A stretch of 20,179 bases of DNA from NCBI GenBank assembly GCA_012837565.1, contig DUQY01000146.1, forward strand, positions 1 to 20,179, given 5' to 3'. This DNA comes from Bacteroidales bacterium. GTDB lineage: Bacteria > Bacteroidota > Bacteroidia > Bacteroidales > P3. The notes below the pieces were generated by a model that was not told the DNA's origin, did no database searches, and saw only the letters and a program-made list of their open reading frames with translations. The position numbers and the translations under genes were made by a program. Positions 1-8,377 of this stretch are shown piece after piece (position 1 is the stretch's first letter; the number at the start of each line of letters is the position of its first letter).

Positions 1-1
1 A

Positions 2-586
2 AATGGATTATTGAAAATTAAAAGTTGTAGGATGATTACAATGGATGAAATTGCACATAATCTTGGGATATCAAAACGTACTCTCTATGAACAATTTAAA
101 GACAAAAGCGATTTGTTGGAGAGTTGCTTTAATATGCACTTTGAAAAAGCTGTTAATGAAAGTAATAAGATTGTAGAGGGTTCAGAGAATTCTCTTGTTT
201 CAATACTACTGATGCTTAAGAAGGCAAACCATTCTATTCATACTATAAGATATGACTACATAAAGGATTTAAATAAATACCATCCTGAAATATACCAAAG
301 GACTTTCGAAATGCATATCAATTTTCAGAAAGAGTTGAGAAATAAATTGCTTTTAGAAGCGTTAGAAGAAGGTTTGGTTCTTGAGGATGTAAATTTCGAC
401 CTATTGCAAAGTATGATACAACTTAACCAATTTTACTGTTCAAAAAATGAATATATGATACAAAACCCCAATCATAGCCTAATAGAAATAGCTATGATGC
501 ATATATTCATTATTATTAGGGGAGTTTCAACCAATAAAGGAATTGAAATTATTGATAAGTATAAAGAGATCTTTTTAAAAAAATAA
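2..586 (+). CDS. TetR/AcrR-type transcriptional regulator, 5' end outside window
   Basis: Likely repressor of the efflux operon that follows. The first visible residues contain a TetR-type helix-turn-helix (TMDEIAHNLGISKRTLYEQF, from about position 41) followed by KDKSDLL, the usual end of the DNA-binding domain. The remaining roughly 150 residues would be the helical ligand-binding domain and show no recognisable motif. A TTG at 11 could be read as a start, but the frame is open to the left edge and the residues before it (NGLLKIKS) look like the normal helix that precedes the HTH in this family. The true start is therefore probably about 20-25 codons upstream of the window. The stop lies 14 bases before the TolC-like gene, so the regulator is probably the first gene of the efflux operon and may control its own transcription. 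The family call is secure; the target is inferred from position only. Confidence 0.88.
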   Translation, partial: NGLLKIKSCRMITMDEIAHNLGISKRTLYEQFKDKSDLLESCFNMHFEKAVNESNKIVEGSENSLVSILLMLKKANHSIHTIRYDYIKDLNKYHPEIYQRTFEMHINFQKELRNKLLLEALEEGLVLEDVNFDLLQSMIQLNQFYCSKNEYMIQNPNHSLIEIAMMHIFIIIRGVSTNKGIEIIDKYKEIFLKK

Positions 587-600
587 TATTGAAAGAAAAA

Positions 601-1944
601 ATGAAAAGAAAATTTTTGAAATTAGCTTTTATAGGACTTTGTCTGACTAGCTTTAACACCTTTGCTCAAGTGACTTCACCCTTGGAGTTAGATTTGGAAA
701 CTGCATTAAGGATTGCTCACGACAATAACCCTACTATTAAAGTTGCCGAATTGGAGATTCAAAGGGTTGACTACTCCAGAAAAGAAGCTATCGGTAGCTT
801 ACTTCCTAACCTTAACGCTGCTGGACAATATACCGACAACGTTATGAAACAGGTAATGTTTATGCCAGAAAGTTTTGCTGCTCTTATGGGTGGTCAAAAA
901 TATATGGAGATTGGTTATAAGAACTCTTTTGTTGGGAGCATCAGTTCTCAACTTCCTCTGGTTAACTTTTCGCTTTGGCAAAACATTAAAAACAAACAAA
1001 ACGATATAGATATGATTATTGAGAAGTCTCGTGCTTCTAAATTGGAGATGACTAAGCAGGTTAAAGATGCATACTATACGGTTTTATTATCTAAAAGCTC
1101 TTTAAATGTTTTACAACAAAGTCATACTAATGCTATTGAAACTCTTAAGAATATAGAAAACTCTTATAAGCAAGGTGTTGTTTCGGAGTACGACTATATT
1201 AGAGCTAAGGTTAATGTTAATAATCTTAACCCTTTACTTATTAATGCTAAGAATGGAGTTGAGTTAGCAACATTGAACCTAATTATGATTTTATCAATTT
1301 CGGCCGACCAAGAGATTATTATTACTGAGAAATTAGAAAACTTCAATGATAATATAAACATCTTGTCAGAAACTGATAATAGAACTATTGTTGCAAATAA
1401 CTCAGACTTAAGAATCTTAGACTATAATATAATAGGACTAAGAAACCAACTGAAAATGATTAATACCCAACACTTACCTATGCTTTCTGCAACAGGAAGC
1501 TATATTTACCAAACTCAAGCTGAGGATTTTAAATTTAATGACTACACCTGGATTGGTTCTGCCTCTGTTGGACTTCAACTAACTGTTCCTATTTTTGCAG
1601 GAATGACTAAGGTAAACCAAGCAAAACAAGTTGAGTTATCAATTAGAAGCTTAGAGTTACAAAGAGAATATGCTAAGGATGGTGTAAACCTACAAGTTAG
1701 GTCTGCAACAAACACAATGAGGGCTGCAAAAGAAGAGTTAGTTGTTAATAAGGATGCAATAAAGCAAGCAGAAAGAGGATATGAAATTGCTAAGGTTCGT
1801 TATCAAGTTGGTTCTGGAACAATCCTAGAGCTTAACGACTCGGAGCTATCACTAACTCAATCGAAACTTAATTACCAGCAATCACTCTTCAACTTCCTAT
1901 CGGCACAAGCTAATTTAGAGAAAGTTATGGGTAGTGAACAATAA
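601..1944 (+). CDS. TolC-family outer membrane efflux channel
   Basis: Outer membrane channel of a tripartite RND pump, about 447 residues. The N-terminus MKRKFLKLAFIGLCLTSFNT, followed by FAQ, is a typical signal peptide cut near residue 23. The body has the two-fold repeat of outer membrane efflux proteins: long helices with an LETALRIAHDNNP-type first helix, a KDAYYTVLLSK segment, and a second copy with VGLQLTVPIFAG and YEIAKVRYQVGSGTILELND near the C-terminus. A TTG at 589 would add four residues (MKEK) before the signal peptide, so the ATG at 601 is preferred. It lies 14 bases after the TetR-type gene and 50 bases before the adaptor gene, with an A-rich gap and no terminator. It should work with the adaptor and pump encoded next. 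The exported substrate cannot be read from the sequence. Confidence 0.93.
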   Translation: MKRKFLKLAFIGLCLTSFNTFAQVTSPLELDLETALRIAHDNNPTIKVAELEIQRVDYSRKEAIGSLLPNLNAAGQYTDNVMKQVMFMPESFAALMGGQKYMEIGYKNSFVGSISSQLPLVNFSLWQNIKNKQNDIDMIIEKSRASKLEMTKQVKDAYYTVLLSKSSLNVLQQSHTNAIETLKNIENSYKQGVVSEYDYIRAKVNVNNLNPLLINAKNGVELATLNLIMILSISADQEIIITEKLENFNDNINILSETDNRTIVANNSDLRILDYNIIGLRNQLKMINTQHLPMLSATGSYIYQTQAEDFKFNDYTWIGSASVGLQLTVPIFAGMTKVNQAKQVELSIRSLELQREYAKDGVNLQVRSATNTMRAAKEELVVNKDAIKQAERGYEIAKVRYQVGSGTILELNDSELSLTQSKLNYQQSLFNFLSAQANLEKVMGSEQ

Positions 1945-1994
1945 GATAAAAAAGAAATAAAAAAATACTAAGAAATAAAAACATAAGAATAATA

Positions 1995-2999
1995 ATGAAA
2001 AAAGTAATTTATTTATTGATGTCAGCCGTAATCATTATGACTGGTTGCTCAAAAACAGATAGTAAAGGCTCTCAAGAAGATGAAGCTATCAAGGTAAAGG
2101 TTGAAAAAGTATCCCTTGAGGAAATTGACCAGATATATGAGTTCGCAACCACAGTTGATGCTGCGGTCAAAAACTTTATAACATCTGCTGGAGGAACAAG
2201 AATTGAGAAAATTTGGGTTGAGATAGGTCAAAAGGTAGTTAAGGGTCAAAAACTTGTTACAATGGAAAACACAAATCTTGCAACTGCAAATGCACAATTG
2301 GATAATATGAAATTGGAAGTTAGTAGAATGGAAGCCTTGTTTGAAAGTGGTGGAATTTCAAAACAACAACTCGACCAATTAAAGACTCAATATGATGTTG
2401 CAAAAAGAAACATTGATAACTTAGAAAGAAATATAACCCTGACCTCTCCTATCTCAGGTGTCATTACAATGAGGAACTTCGACAACGGAGATGTTGCAGG
2501 AGCTCAACCAATACTTCAAGTAATGCAAATTTCACCAGTAAAACTTAAGTTTAATATCAACGAATCTTTCTACACTAAGGTGAAACTGGGTATGAATGTT
2601 AAGGCAAAGGTAGAAGTTTTTGAAAATGACGAGTTTGGTGGAAGAATAAGCTTAATTGCACCAACCATTGACCCTCTTACAAGAACGTTTATGGTTGAAG
2701 CAGAGTTTTCTAATGGCAATCAGAAGCTACGTCCAGGAATGTTTGGAAGAGTAGAACTAAACCTTGGAAAAGCAAAGAAAGTTATTATTCCAGACAAATC
2801 AATCATTAAACAAAGTGGAACAAACAACAAGTATGTATTTATTGAGAAAAATGGAATTGTTGAGTATCGTAAGGTTGAACTTGGAAGAAGAATGGGAGAA
2901 AATTACGAACTTTTTGAGGGAGTAAGTGATGGAGAAAACGTTGTTGTTTCAGGACAAACACGTTTACTTGATGGAAAGAAAGTTGTTGTTGTTAAATAA
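1995..2999 (+). CDS. RND efflux periplasmic adaptor (membrane fusion protein), lipoprotein
   Basis: Periplasmic adaptor linking the inner-membrane pump to the TolC-like channel; 334 residues. The N-terminus ends in a lipobox, IMTGC, so Cys18 is the likely lipidation site. A biotinyl-lipoyl half motif (IEKIWVEIGQKVVKGQKLV) is followed by a short alpha-hairpin of about residues 95-140 (LDNMKLEVSRMEALFESGGI and on). The second lipoyl half contains LTSPISGVITMRNFDNGDVA. A beta-barrel domain follows, with the family signature IAPTIDPLTRTFMVEAEF and LRPGMFGRVEL, then a membrane-proximal domain ending in VVVSGQTRLLDGKKVVVV. Length and hairpin size fit the short-hairpin adaptors common in Bacteroidota. 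It lies 20 bases before the pump gene. Confidence 0.93.
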   Translation: MKKVIYLLMSAVIIMTGCSKTDSKGSQEDEAIKVKVEKVSLEEIDQIYEFATTVDAAVKNFITSAGGTRIEKIWVEIGQKVVKGQKLVTMENTNLATANAQLDNMKLEVSRMEALFESGGISKQQLDQLKTQYDVAKRNIDNLERNITLTSPISGVITMRNFDNGDVAGAQPILQVMQISPVKLKFNINESFYTKVKLGMNVKAKVEVFENDEFGGRISLIAPTIDPLTRTFMVEAEFSNGNQKLRPGMFGRVELNLGKAKKVIIPDKSIIKQSGTNNKYVFIEKNGIVEYRKVELGRRMGENYELFEGVSDGENVVVSGQTRLLDGKKVVVVK

Positions 3000-3019
3000 A
3001 TTATATCGATAATTAGAAT

Positions 3020-6000
3020 ATGAAAATATACGAATCGTCCGTAAAGAAACCAGTCACAACGGCAATTATTTTTGTTGCCATTGTTGTACTTGGGTTGTTT
3101 TCCCTCAGTAAGTTAAGTATTGATATGTTGCCTGAGATTGAAATGAATCAAGCAATTGTTTTGGTAACTTATCCTGGTGCATCTGCAGAAGATGTGGAAA
3201 ACAACGTTAGTAAAGTCTTAGAAAGTACTTTAAGTACAGTTAGTGATTTAAAGAAAATTCAATCAACCTCAAAAGAAAACACCGCAGTAATTAGTGTTGA
3301 ATTTAACTGGGGAACAGATATTGACGCAGGTGTTAATGATATGCGTGATAAGATTGAGATGGTCAAGAGTCATCTACCTGATGGCTGTTCGAATCCAATT
3401 ATTATGAAGCTAAGCACCGATATGATGCCAGTGGCTATCTACTCTGCAACCTCTAGAGAAAGCTCAGATGCTCTATATAAAATATTGGAAGATGGTGTTG
3501 CTAACCCCCTAAACCGTATTTCTGGAGTTGGTTCGGTTTCCATTTCGGGAGCACCTCAAAGAGAAATTAGTATTAATGTTGATCCTCAAAAACTTGAAGC
3601 GTATCACTTAACAATTGAACAAATTGGAGCAGCTATTGCTAAAGAGAATGTTAACACACCAGGGGGTTCAATTGATATTGGATCTGAAACCTATTCACTT
3701 CGTATTGAGGGAGAAATGAAGGAGAGTGATCTTTTAAATAATATAGTAGTTTCAAATTATGGAGGAAGAGCAGTTTTCTTAAAAGATATTGCTATTGTTA
3801 GAGACTCAGTTCAGGAAAAAGCTCAAGAAAGTTATGTTAACGGAGAAAAGGGAGCAACAATTGTAGTTCAAAAACAATCCGGAGCTAACTCAGTGGATGT
3901 TGTAAAACAGATTAGAGAACAACTTCCTATCATACAAAAGTCACTACCACAAGATATAGAATTTGTGGAGGTAATGAATGCTACTGATAATATTGAAAAC
4001 TCAATAACCTCACTAGTTCAAACAGTGCTACTTGCATTCTTATTTGTTACCATTGTTGTTATTTTCTTCTTAGGACAGTGGAGAGCATCAGTAATTATTA
4101 TGCTTACCATTCCTATTTCTCTTATATCAGCCTTTATATACTTACAACTAACAGGAAATACCCTTAATATTATTTCTCTATCAGCACTTTCCATTGCAAT
4201 TGGTATGGTTGTGGATGATGCCATAGTGGTTCTTGAAAATATTACAACCCATATTGAAAGAGGAGCAAGACCAAGAGAGGCTGCAATTTACGGAACAAAT
4301 GAAGTTGGAGTTGCTGTTATTGCAACCACACTTACACTTCTTGCTGTGTTCCTTCCTTTCACCATGATGGGTGGAATGGCAGGTATTATCTTTGCTCAAC
4401 TTGGTTGGATAGTTAGTATTGTTATTGCAGTTTCTACACTAAGTGCTCTAACATTAACACCAATGCTTAGTTCTCTTTTATTGAAAAAAGAAAAAAATAC
4501 TGGTAGTACTTTCGACAAATTATACGCACCAATCAAAAGAGGTCTTGACAAGTTAGATGTTCAATATTCCAAAATACTTACTTGGGTAGTTAGACATAAG
4601 ACTTTTACCATAGCTACTGGATTCATTATATTTGCTGCTTCAATTACATTAATGTTTAGAATTGGTACCGAATTTATTCCTGCATCGGATAATGGACAAA
4701 TCTCCGGTAACTTCCAATTACCTGTTGGTGCAAATGTTGAACGTTCGAAAGAAATTGCAATAAGATTTGAAAAATCAATTAACGAAAAATACCCTGAAAT
4801 TAAAACTCTATCTTATACAATTGGTATTCCTTCTGAGGACGATAATAATGCTTGGGCTCAAATGCAATCCTCAGGTACTAACTACGTTTCATTTAGGATA
4901 AAACTACATAAGCTAAAGGAAAGAAAGAGAGATATGTTTGAAATATCAGAAGGACTTAGAACTGAATTAGAATCCTATCCAGAACTTTATAAGTTTAAGG
5001 TTAATGCTGGTGGTGGAGATGGAACAACTTCGGGTTCTGTTGTTGATATAGAAATCTTAGGTTATGACTTTGAAACAACTGAAAATATTGCAGCAGATAT
5101 AAAAGTTAAGATGGAAAACATTAAAGGTTTTAGAAACGTTGCTATTAGTCGTGAGGACTACATTCCACAATATCAAATTGAATTTGACAGGGAAAAACTA
5201 GCACTTAACGATCTTAACGTTGCAACAGCATCTGCCTTTATTAGAAATAGAATGAATGGAATGATTGCTTCACTTTTCAGAGAAGATGGTGAGGAATATA
5301 AGATTAAGGTACGTTACGATAAGGCCTCTAGAGAATCTATTGAAGATATTGAAAACATTGCAATCTTTAATCCCTCAGGTAAGTCAGTCCGACTAAATGA
5401 AGTAGCAAAAGTTGTTGAAAGATTTGCTCCACCTTCCATTGAAAGACAAGACCGTGAGCGTATCATTAAGGTTTCTGCAACACTTTATGGCGAAACACTT
5501 GATAAAGTAACAAAGAATATACAAGCTGAAATAGATAAAATGGATATACCTTCCAATATTGGAATACAAATTGGAGGAACAATTGAAGAACAACAAGAGT
5601 CATTTGCTGATATGGGATTACTTTCTTTATTAATTATTATGATGGTTTACTTTGTGATGGCAGCTCAGTTCGAATCTCTCTTCTATCCATTTATCATAAT
5701 GATTGCAATTCCATTTGCTATAACAGGAGTATTAGTATCTCTTTTCGTTACAGGAGGGACGATTAATATGATGAGTGCAATTGGTAGCATAATGTTAATT
5801 GGTATTGTTGTTAAGAATGGTATTGTACTTGTTGACTACATTAACCTTAACCGAGAAAGGGGAATGAATATTAACTCTGCAGTAATTGATGGAGGTAAAT
5901 CACGTCTTCGCCCAGTGCTTATGACAACAGCAACCACTGTTTTAGGAATGATACCTATGGCATATGGACTTGGAGAAGGTTCTGAAATTTGGCAACCAAT

Positions 6001-6151
6001 GGGGGTAGTTATTGTTGGAGGTCTAACAATTTCAACCGTTGTAACTCTTGTTATTATTCCTGCACTCTATGGTGCATTTGCATCAAGAGAGGTGAAATCT
6101 AACCGCAAAAAGCATAGATTAAAATTAAATAGTAGACAAATAAAAGCATAA
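3020..6151 (+). CDS. RND multidrug-type efflux pump, HAE1 family
   Basis: Inner-membrane proton-driven exporter of 1043 residues, the usual length for HAE1 pumps. The N-terminus carries a first membrane helix (about 13-31) and the porter-domain start SIDMLPEIEMNQAIVLVTYPG. The TM4 proton-relay motif GMVVDDAIVVLENI has both aspartates (Asp399, Asp400), and the TM10 lysine is present in IGIVVKNGIVLVDYIN (Lys932). Both relay elements are therefore intact. The two large periplasmic loops, the TM2-6 and TM8-12 blocks and the final SRLRPVLMTTATTVLGMIPM motif are all visible, so the gene is complete. It follows the adaptor by 20 bases and precedes the small PG0541-like gene by 4 bases, indicating co-expression. 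The drug, bile-acid or fatty-acid specificity of the pump cannot be told from sequence. Confidence 0.96.
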   Translation: MKIYESSVKKPVTTAIIFVAIVVLGLFSLSKLSIDMLPEIEMNQAIVLVTYPGASAEDVENNVSKVLESTLSTVSDLKKIQSTSKENTAVISVEFNWGTDIDAGVNDMRDKIEMVKSHLPDGCSNPIIMKLSTDMMPVAIYSATSRESSDALYKILEDGVANPLNRISGVGSVSISGAPQREISINVDPQKLEAYHLTIEQIGAAIAKENVNTPGGSIDIGSETYSLRIEGEMKESDLLNNIVVSNYGGRAVFLKDIAIVRDSVQEKAQESYVNGEKGATIVVQKQSGANSVDVVKQIREQLPIIQKSLPQDIEFVEVMNATDNIENSITSLVQTVLLAFLFVTIVVIFFLGQWRASVIIMLTIPISLISAFIYLQLTGNTLNIISLSALSIAIGMVVDDAIVVLENITTHIERGARPREAAIYGTNEVGVAVIATTLTLLAVFLPFTMMGGMAGIIFAQLGWIVSIVIAVSTLSALTLTPMLSSLLLKKEKNTGSTFDKLYAPIKRGLDKLDVQYSKILTWVVRHKTFTIATGFIIFAASITLMFRIGTEFIPASDNGQISGNFQLPVGANVERSKEIAIRFEKSINEKYPEIKTLSYTIGIPSEDDNNAWAQMQSSGTNYVSFRIKLHKLKERKRDMFEISEGLRTELESYPELYKFKVNAGGGDGTTSGSVVDIEILGYDFETTENIAADIKVKMENIKGFRNVAISREDYIPQYQIEFDREKLALNDLNVATASAFIRNRMNGMIASLFREDGEEYKIKVRYDKASRESIEDIENIAIFNPSGKSVRLNEVAKVVERFAPPSIERQDRERIIKVSATLYGETLDKVTKNIQAEIDKMDIPSNIGIQIGGTIEEQQESFADMGLLSLLIIMMVYFVMAAQFESLFYPFIIMIAIPFAITGVLVSLFVTGGTINMMSAIGSIMLIGIVVKNGIVLVDYINLNRERGMNINSAVIDGGKSRLRPVLMTTATTVLGMIPMAYGLGEGSEIWQPMGVVIVGGLTISTVVTLVIIPALYGAFASREVKSNRKKHRLKLNSRQIKA

Positions 6152-6155
6152 TAGT

Positions 6156-6452
6156 ATGAAAATGAAAGCAGCATTTATTGCATATAATCAAGCACACGTT
6201 GAAGACGTTGATGATATCTTAAGCCAACTTTCAATCAGAGGATTCACTCGTTGGACTGATATTCAAGGAAGGGGAAGTGATGATGGTGAACCTCATTTAG
6301 GAACACACGCATGGCCATCAAAAAACATGGCAACCCTATGTATTGTTCATGAAAACATTGCTCCTATCCTTAAAAAAAGAATACAGGCACTTGATTTGGA
6401 AGCACCAGAACAAGGACTAAGAGTTTTCTTTTGGGACGTAGTTGACGTTTAA
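6156..6452 (+). CDS. PG0541-family transporter-associated small protein (P-II-like)
   Basis: Small cytosolic protein of 98 residues with no signal peptide or membrane segment. The pattern is that of a ferredoxin-like, P-II-type fold: strand (MKAAFIAYNQA), helix (VDDILSQLSIRGF), a long Gly-rich loop (DIQGRGSDDGEPHLGTHAW), strand (MATLCIVHE), helix (IAPILKKRIQAL), strand (GLRVFFWDVVDV). Proteins of this kind sit at the end of RND efflux operons in Bacteroidales; P. gingivalis PG0541 is the name-giving case as I recall it. It starts 4 bases after the pump stop and the operon terminator follows directly, so it belongs to the pump operon. A second in-frame ATG at 6162 is also possible. The family call is fairly sure. 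A regulatory or sensing role is inferred only from fold resemblance and context. Confidence 0.82.
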   Translation: MKMKAAFIAYNQAHVEDVDDILSQLSIRGFTRWTDIQGRGSDDGEPHLGTHAWPSKNMATLCIVHENIAPILKKRIQALDLEAPEQGLRVFFWDVVDV

Positions 6453-6470
6453 TTGAAAAATTAATATTTT

Positions 6471-6507
6471 AAAATAGGCGATAGTTAATCTGTTGCCTAT
6501 TTTTTTT
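6471..6507 (+). terminator. Intrinsic terminator of the RND efflux operon
   Basis: A perfect 9-bp stem is formed by AAAATAGGC (6471-6479) and GCCTATTTT (6495-6503), with possible further A-T and G-T pairs inside. A T-run from 6500 to 6507 follows directly. It lies 19 bases after the PG0541-like stop codon and is the clearest terminator on the + strand. Confidence 0.88.
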
Positions 6508-6552
6508 GTTATCAGTTTTTTCTTTTATACAAGTTTTTCGTGAATTTATAAG

Positions 6553-6560
6553 TACTTTTG
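6553..6560 (+). promoter_or_regulatory. Candidate Bacteroidota -7 element before the DedA-like gene
   Basis: TACTTTTG matches TAnnTTTG. It lies after the efflux-operon terminator and only 5 bases before the preferred ATG (6566), so the transcript would be nearly or fully leaderless. No convincing -33 TTTG box is seen at the usual distance, so this is a weak call. Confidence 0.4.
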
Positions 6561-6565
6561 CATCT

Positions 6566-6997
6566 ATGTTTATAGAATTAGGATATTTAGGATTATTTAT
6601 TGCCAGTTTCCTTAGCTCAACAATTATCCCCATGGCATCAGGAGCAGTACTTGCTGCTCTAATATATAATGGGTTTGATCCTTATTGGTGTATTCTAATT
6701 GCAACAGTGGGTAATACTTTAGGGGGAATGACATCTTATTGGATTGGTCACCTTGGTAAAATGCAGTGGATTGAGAAATACTTCCGAGTTCCAGAAGAAA
6801 AAATACTTAGTTTTCAAGAAAGAATAAAACGATGGGGTCCTATGACTGGTTTATTGGCTTGGCTACCATTAATTGGTGATGTTATTGCAATAGCACTTGG
6901 TTTTTTTCGTTTAAACCCATGGAGATCGTTTATATATATGTTTATTGGCAGAATAATACGCTATACCACCCTTGGACTAATAATGCAGTTATTTTAA
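6566..6997 (+). CDS. DedA/YqaA-type (SNARE-associated Golgi protein family) membrane protein
   Basis: Inner-membrane protein of 143 residues in the DedA superfamily, whose characterised members include undecaprenyl-phosphate or phospholipid flippases; the exact role of short YqaA-like members is less clear. The visible pattern is ELGYLGLFIASFLSSTIIPM at the N-terminus, then GNTLGGMTSYWIGHLGK (about 49-65), an amphipathic stretch with FQERIKRWGP, a re-entrant-like segment LAWLPLIGDVIAIALGFFRL (about 98-117), and a final helix containing IGRIIRY. A TTG at 6506 also opens this frame, but it lies in the T-run of the upstream terminator and would add residues without family resemblance. The ATG at 6566 gives the normal N-terminus. 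It stands between a terminator and a new promoter, so it is probably transcribed alone. Confidence 0.83.
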   Translation: MFIELGYLGLFIASFLSSTIIPMASGAVLAALIYNGFDPYWCILIATVGNTLGGMTSYWIGHLGKMQWIEKYFRVPEEKILSFQERIKRWGPMTGLLAWLPLIGDVIAIALGFFRLNPWRSFIYMFIGRIIRYTTLGLIMQLF

Positions 6998-7004
6998 AAT
7001 TTAC

Positions 7005-7012
7005 TATCTTTG
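7005..7012 (+). promoter_or_regulatory. Bacteroidota -7 element before the coiled-coil gene
   Basis: TATCTTTG, followed by C, is a full match to TAnnTTTG. It lies 8 bases after the DedA-like stop and 25 bases before the ATG at 7037. A -33 box is not obvious. It would drive the coiled-coil gene and probably the amidohydrolase. Confidence 0.6.
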
Positions 7013-7036
7013 CACCTTATAACTTAACATATAAAT

Positions 7037-8356
7037 ATGAAATTTAAGCATTTGTTTTTAGGTATATTATCTTTTATTCTATCCTTTTCAGCATACTCTC
7101 AAGTTGATAGCGTAAGTTCAATGATTATTGGCAGTGAGATATTTATTGAACAAAGATTTGAAGACCTATTAAGTCCAGATAGCAATATTGCAAAATCAAG
7201 TCCAATCACTAACTATGATTCCATTATTCAAGAATACCATAACTCACTAACCGAAATTAAGCAAATAAAGAACGAGATTGATAAAATGGACTCGCTTCTT
7301 ATTGTTTATGATGAAAAAACAAAAGACTTAAGCTACCAACTTGCCAGCCTCCAATACAAATACAAGGAAGACTCAATAATGTTTACAGAAGAGATTGATG
7401 AGTTAAAGACAAATGAATATAACCTTAAACTAATTAATGATACCCTTGCCAAGCTTAATCAAGAATATAGAAACCAGTTAAACGAAAAAAACAAACTATT
7501 AGAAGAGAAGATAAGGGTATTTCAAGAAAAAGAACTACTATTTGCAGAGAAAGAACAGGTATATAAGGATGCTATAAATAACTCTAACCTCGACAAAGTA
7601 AAGATAGAGGGTTTAGTAAATGCATCAAATGAGAAAATTATTGGCAAGACAAAAGAAATTGACCTCCTGCAAAAGAATATAAACGAAAAAGAATCTGCAA
7701 TGGCTTCAAAAGATCTTACCCTCAACAAGATTTCTGAAGAAAAGGAGATGTATTATAAGATGGCCGACACTCTAAGGTCCAAACTTATTGAGGCAGAAAA
7801 GCAAATCCTAAAAACTAATGAAGAACTAAAATACACCAAACAAAGAGCCAAAGAGGCAGAAGCAAAAATAGAAGCTGCAACAAATAAGAAAAAGAAAGTT
7901 AGAGTTCTTCAAGGAATAGCAATGCGTTTCTTCCCTACCCCTATTTGGGATATCGTTCCAAGAGATAATGGTAGTGGAGGATACGAAAACATAATCATTA
8001 ACCGCAACTCCTCAAAGGTGGAATTTGACTTTGTAACAGGAGCATCGGTTATGCTAATTGATTTAACAAAACCTGAAGCTAAGTTTACTTCCGATATAGG
8101 CGTTTATGTTGGATTTGGAGGAGCAAATATGTTTAAGAACTTCTATTTTGGCGGAGCTTATCGTTTCCTTGACTTTTTCAGCGTTTCGGCAGGAGTTAAC
8201 GTTGCTGAATACACCCTTTTAGCCAAAGGATTTAACAAAGAAGGTGATGCACTTAAACCAGGTTGGTCAATACAAACTACTAAAGAATGGAAAGTTACCC
8301 CATTCATATGTTTGTCACTCGACTTAGAGTTCTTAAGCTATATGGGTAAAAAATAA
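7037..8356 (+). CDS. Exported coiled-coil protein with beta-rich C-terminal domain, unknown function
   Basis: I do not recognise the family. The 439-residue product starts with a signal peptide (MKFKHLFLGILSFILSFSAY, cleavage near SQ at 21-22). From about residue 65 to 285 it is almost entirely charged heptad-like helix rich in E, K, N and L, with repeated phrases such as KNKLLEEKIRVFQEKELLFA. This predicts a long coiled coil. A lysine cluster (KKKKVRV, 284-290) precedes a different domain of about 150 residues with alternating hydrophobic strands (VEFDFVTGASVMLIDL, SDIGVYVGFGGANMFKNFYF, FSVSAGVNVAEYTLL, FICLSLDLEFLS), resembling a small outer-membrane beta-barrel or porin-like module. It may therefore be an outer-membrane protein with a periplasmic coiled-coil spacer, but the topology is inferred. 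The amidohydrolase starts 21 bases downstream with no terminator between. Confidence 0.75.
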   Translation: MKFKHLFLGILSFILSFSAYSQVDSVSSMIIGSEIFIEQRFEDLLSPDSNIAKSSPITNYDSIIQEYHNSLTEIKQIKNEIDKMDSLLIVYDEKTKDLSYQLASLQYKYKEDSIMFTEEIDELKTNEYNLKLINDTLAKLNQEYRNQLNEKNKLLEEKIRVFQEKELLFAEKEQVYKDAINNSNLDKVKIEGLVNASNEKIIGKTKEIDLLQKNINEKESAMASKDLTLNKISEEKEMYYKMADTLRSKLIEAEKQILKTNEELKYTKQRAKEAEAKIEAATNKKKKVRVLQGIAMRFFPTPIWDIVPRDNGSGGYENIIINRNSSKVEFDFVTGASVMLIDLTKPEAKFTSDIGVYVGFGGANMFKNFYFGGAYRFLDFFSVSAGVNVAEYTLLAKGFNKEGDALKPGWSIQTTKEWKVTPFICLSLDLEFLSYMGKK

Positions 8357-8377
8357 AAAATCTAAATTACAAACATT

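Noticed and set aside
11..586. TTG at position 11 as start of the TetR-type gene
   Set aside because: The frame is open to the left edge, and the residues before the TTG continue the normal TetR N-terminal helix, so the gene is treated as cut by the window.
4018..4399. Open frames on the - strand inside the RND pump gene
   Set aside because: They are shadows of a highly conserved coding frame, with no family resemblance and no start signals.
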